Part shown: piece by piece, positions 61,016 through 64,000 of the stretch
Position numbering within the stretch: position 1 is the stretch's first letter
How the letters are laid out: each line of letters starts with the position of its first letter
DNA from: Galdieria partita
Taxonomy: Eukaryota > Rhodophyta > Bangiophyceae > Galdieriales > Galdieriaceae
Assembly: GCA_025991245.1 (NCBI GenBank)
Contig: BQMJ01000065.1
Location: 109,046-173,045 of the forward strand
Length of the DNA stretch: 64,000 nucleotides
Reading direction: 5' to 3'
Notes under the pieces: generated by a model
What the model was told of the DNA's origin: nothing
Database searches by the model: none
What the model saw: the letters and a program-made list of their open reading frames with translations, nothing else
Position numbers and translations under genes: made by a program

Positions 61016-63485
61016 GACGATTCTCATAAGGTTCAACCATGAAAGTCTTGGTAAAACGATCGAAACAAAAGTATTGAAACTATCCAAATCGGGAAGTTTT
61101 TCATTATATATGTACTGGAGATATCAGCGAATTTAATAAGAAAAGGAAATAAAGAAACATCATTATCGTTACCAAGTAATACCCATACAAACCTATATGA
61201 AAAGACAAATTTGCGAGAAACATTACTGTAGCGTTATTGCATAAAAAATTCAATAATTTTTAAAATTAATGGCAACACTAAAAAAAAAAGATTTCAGCAT
61301 TTTAGTTTCAGTTCTATCATAATGGCATTATGAAAAGGTATTGAAGAGGCATTTATGCAATGTATCCGAGGGGAATAGGCAATCTTTGCATTATAAGGGC
61401 TACACTTGTATCCAAAGTTTATTAAAGAAACAATACAAATACCAATTTTACGAGCAAACCATAGAATGAGAAATCAGAGAAATAGAAAGAAGAGGATATA
61501 TTGAAGAATTTTCATATACCACATGTTGTTTACATCATCAATACATTGAACCTGTTCTCGTGGGGTAGATATTTGTTGACCGTGTGAAACGAAGTTAACA
61601 CGTTACAGCAATCGGCTCGTAGAAAACAAATACAATGCTTTTAATGAAAGGGAGTTCATTTGCTATGTGACAATGAAATACAGAAGAAAAATGTTTTTTT
61701 CATTTATAGAAAAGTAGTAAAAAGAAGGGACAACCCTTGAATGCAATAACGAAAACAACAAAGAATAAAGAGAGGAAAATGTTAATTGTGACAGATTGCT
61801 CAACTGTTGCGACGACTTCTTCGCGTACATTGCTCGTTTTTTAGACTAACGTAGCCAGAAGAGTACCATTTAAACGAAAGACTTGAAATCTCAAAACAAT
61901 GCAAAAGAAGCAGAAAATTGTGAACTTCAAAAAATCTGAATTAAACGAGGAATGTAACAACTAACTCTAGTTTCCAATCCAAAAGAATCTTAAACAAAAT
62001 GTAGCGGACAGGAAACCAAACTTGGTCAGTAGCACAACGAGCATAAAAAATAAAAAATACGTAGCTATTCTTTGACAAAAAGCATAAATAAGAAACCAGA
62101 CACAACCAATCTACTTTGCGTACTCCTAGTTTGAGACAACTAGAGCGTAATGGATTGAAAAACTAGGTATGCCCTAGCTAAAAGCAATAAGAATTTTTCC
62201 TTATTTTGGTTTTCTAGGCTTCATTAGTGTATAATTTCTAGTTAAATAAGCATATTTAACTAAACTTTCAAATAAAATTGGAAGATATTAACAGGGTGCT
62301 TCAAGGTAAATTCATCCAATATCAGAAACCAAAAGGATCTTACACCAAATAGATTTGGCACAAATATCAGACAAAAAAAGAAAAAAAATGATGTGAAAAC
62401 CGAATATAAATTTACTGTTCCACAAGGTCAATCGAGAACGTCGGTAATAATGCTAATGACAACAAAAAGGAGCTACTTAAGAAAAATGGTCACAATTTCT
62501 AAATTCCTCACAAATTCGAATTATTGCAAAGCAGCATAGAAATGCTTCAACTCAAAAGAGCTTTGAATTAAAAATCCCATCTTAAAATTTTCCTTAAATT
62601 TCCAGGTCTTCCCTTAATGAACAACAAATACAAACATACAAAAAACTGGCTCACAAGGCACGTCATTTTATCACTAGCAAAACAAGAAGCACCATTTAAA
62701 ATTGACTAATTTTACGAGACTAATAGCAAAGGTAAAGGTCTTCATAGAAAAACATCGCCTTTTTATTTAACAAATCAATATGACATAGACAGTGATAATT
62801 GTTCAAATGCGGATGGTCTGATACAGGGCAATAGGAACACTTTTAATCAGATTCAATAAAGTTTTTTTTAGGTTTAGTACTGTTTGAATCCAAAGTCACA
62901 TACTATAGAAAAATATAAACAGGATAAATAAAGGAACATTCATGCATTGTAAGAAAACTCGAGGATTCTCTATACAATATATATAGCCTTAACTAAGAAC
63001 AAAAAAAAATGTAATAAAAGCTTGAATAATTTGCTTTTCAACTTGGACAACAAAAGAGTAAGGTACCAAAGCTAAAATCAACCAAAAAAAATCTTTATTG
63101 AAGCAAACCACTTAAAATTTTTAATCGGCACAACACACCAAAAGAACAGCTAAGAAAAAAAGTACAATAATTAATTAACGATGACATATAAAATCTTTTT
63201 TTGGGATTCTAAGTGTTCCTGCAATCAAGCCCAAATCCACAAACAAAAAGAAGAACAAACCAAAACTCTTATGTCCATTAGAAAAACCTTTATAAAAACT
63301 TGCGGCTTAATTAATTATACAAGAAGCACGAGTAAAACGCTTGATAGAATTGAAGGACTTTCTTCTCTGATGCATTCACCAAAAAAAAAAAAACAGTGAA
63401 CTCTAAAATACACGTAGCCTGACAGAAAAGAATATGTATTTTTCTGTCTTATTCAGGCTTTACTGAGGCTTTACTGAGGTTGTAC
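61016..63485. repeat. Subtelomeric repeat unit, copy 2, abutting the telomere
   Basis: Starts directly after a telomere-like tract and ends where the telomere begins. It parallels copy 1 landmark for landmark with substitutions and small indels. Short frames inside copy 1, such as 59,037-59,381 (-), are not maintained here, so neither copy is coding. Confidence 0.8.
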
Positions 63486-63488
63486 TAG

Positions 63489-64000
63489 GTTCTATTAGAG
63501 TTTATTTGTTTCTATTAGGGTTTATTTGTTTCTATTAGGGTTTATTAGGGTTTATTAGGGTTTATTTAGGGTTTATTTAGGGTTTATTAGGGTTTATTAG
63601 GGTTTATTAGGGTTTATTAGGGTTTATTAGGGTTTATTAGGGTTTATTTAGGGTTTATTTAGGGTTTATTAGGGTTTATTAGGGTTTATTAGGGTTTATT
63701 AGGGTTTATTAGGGTTTATTAGGGTTTATTAGGGTTTATTAGGGTTTATTAGGGTTTATTAGGGTTTATTAGGGTTTATTAGGGTTTATTAGGGTTTATT
63801 AGGGTTTATTAGGGTTTATTAGGGTTTATTAGGGTTTATTTAGGGTTTATTAGGGTTTATTAGGGTTTATTAGGGTTTATTAGGGTTTATTAGGGTTTAT
63901 TAGGGTTTATTAGGGTTTATTAGGGTTATTTTAGGGTTTATTTAGGGTTTATTAGGGTTTATTAGGGTTTATTAGGGTTTATTAGGGTTTATTAGGGTTT
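63489..64000 (+). repeat. Telomere, 10-base repeat TTTATTAGGG
   Basis: From about 63,530 the sequence is an almost perfect array of TTTATTAGGG, roughly 45-50 units, with scattered 11-base variants (TTTATTTAGGG) and one shortened/changed unit near 63,926. The proximal 40 bases are degenerate (TTTATTTGTTTCTATTAGGG). The G-rich strand runs 5' to 3' toward the right edge, as expected for a chromosome end. The window stops inside the array. Confidence 0.95.

Overview
The window looks like one chromosome end of a compact, intron-containing nuclear genome from a photosynthetic eukaryote, most likely a cyanidiophyte red alga close to Galdieria. The pointers are: many genes with very short GT-AG introns (about 31-60 nt); genes only tens of bases apart, or overlapping at their 3' ends; typical eukaryotic housekeeping genes (COP9 subunit, RNA polymerase III subunit, U5 snRNP protein, YIF1, p24, TMEM115); a phytoene desaturase with a transit-like leader; a tRNA-Met gene interrupted inside the D arm, a trait known from Cyanidioschyzon; and a family of STAND/archaeal-type ATPases, a class reported as expanded in Galdieria. 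The species assignment is inference. The gene content and intron structures come from reading the sequence.

Region 1 (1-29,234) is gene-dense. From left to right: the 5' end of a xylulokinase gene, a small membrane protein, p24/TMED, CSN1, a protein disulfide isomerase, a thioesterase, an unknown protein, a cupin-membrane protein, RPC2 (about 19 exons), TMEM115, a WD-repeat protein, a candidate mitochondrial uL15, DIM1, purple acid phosphatase, tRNA-His, tetraspanin, alpha/beta hydrolase, an SMR-domain protein, PurF, YIF1, phytoene desaturase, a CDGSH iron-sulfur protein and tRNA-Met. Several divergent pairs share very short promoters (34 bp for RPC2/TMEM115, 55 bp for YIF1/PDS). Two convergent pairs overlap in coding sequence.

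Region 2 (29,235-45,000) is an accessory island. It holds five members of one family of large P-loop NTPases with a C-terminal nuclease-like domain: three apparently intact (34,246-36,357 +, 37,132-39,279 -, 42,324-44,952 -) and two broken (31,500-34,063 -, and an N-terminal relic near 41,180-41,390 -). They fall into two subfamilies and show signs of local gene conversion. This is the best candidate in the window for an undescribed system.

Region 3 (45,000-53,200) has no convincing gene. It contains diverged repeated fragments, some of them decayed former coding sequence, and a probable tRNA relic.

Region 4 (53,200-64,000) is an adenine-rich, gene-free subtelomere built of nested repeats (about 1.2 kb, 0.62 kb and 2.8 kb). 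Some units end in degenerate telomere-like tracts. The window ends inside a telomere of a 10-base repeat, TTTATTAGGG, with occasional 11-base variants.
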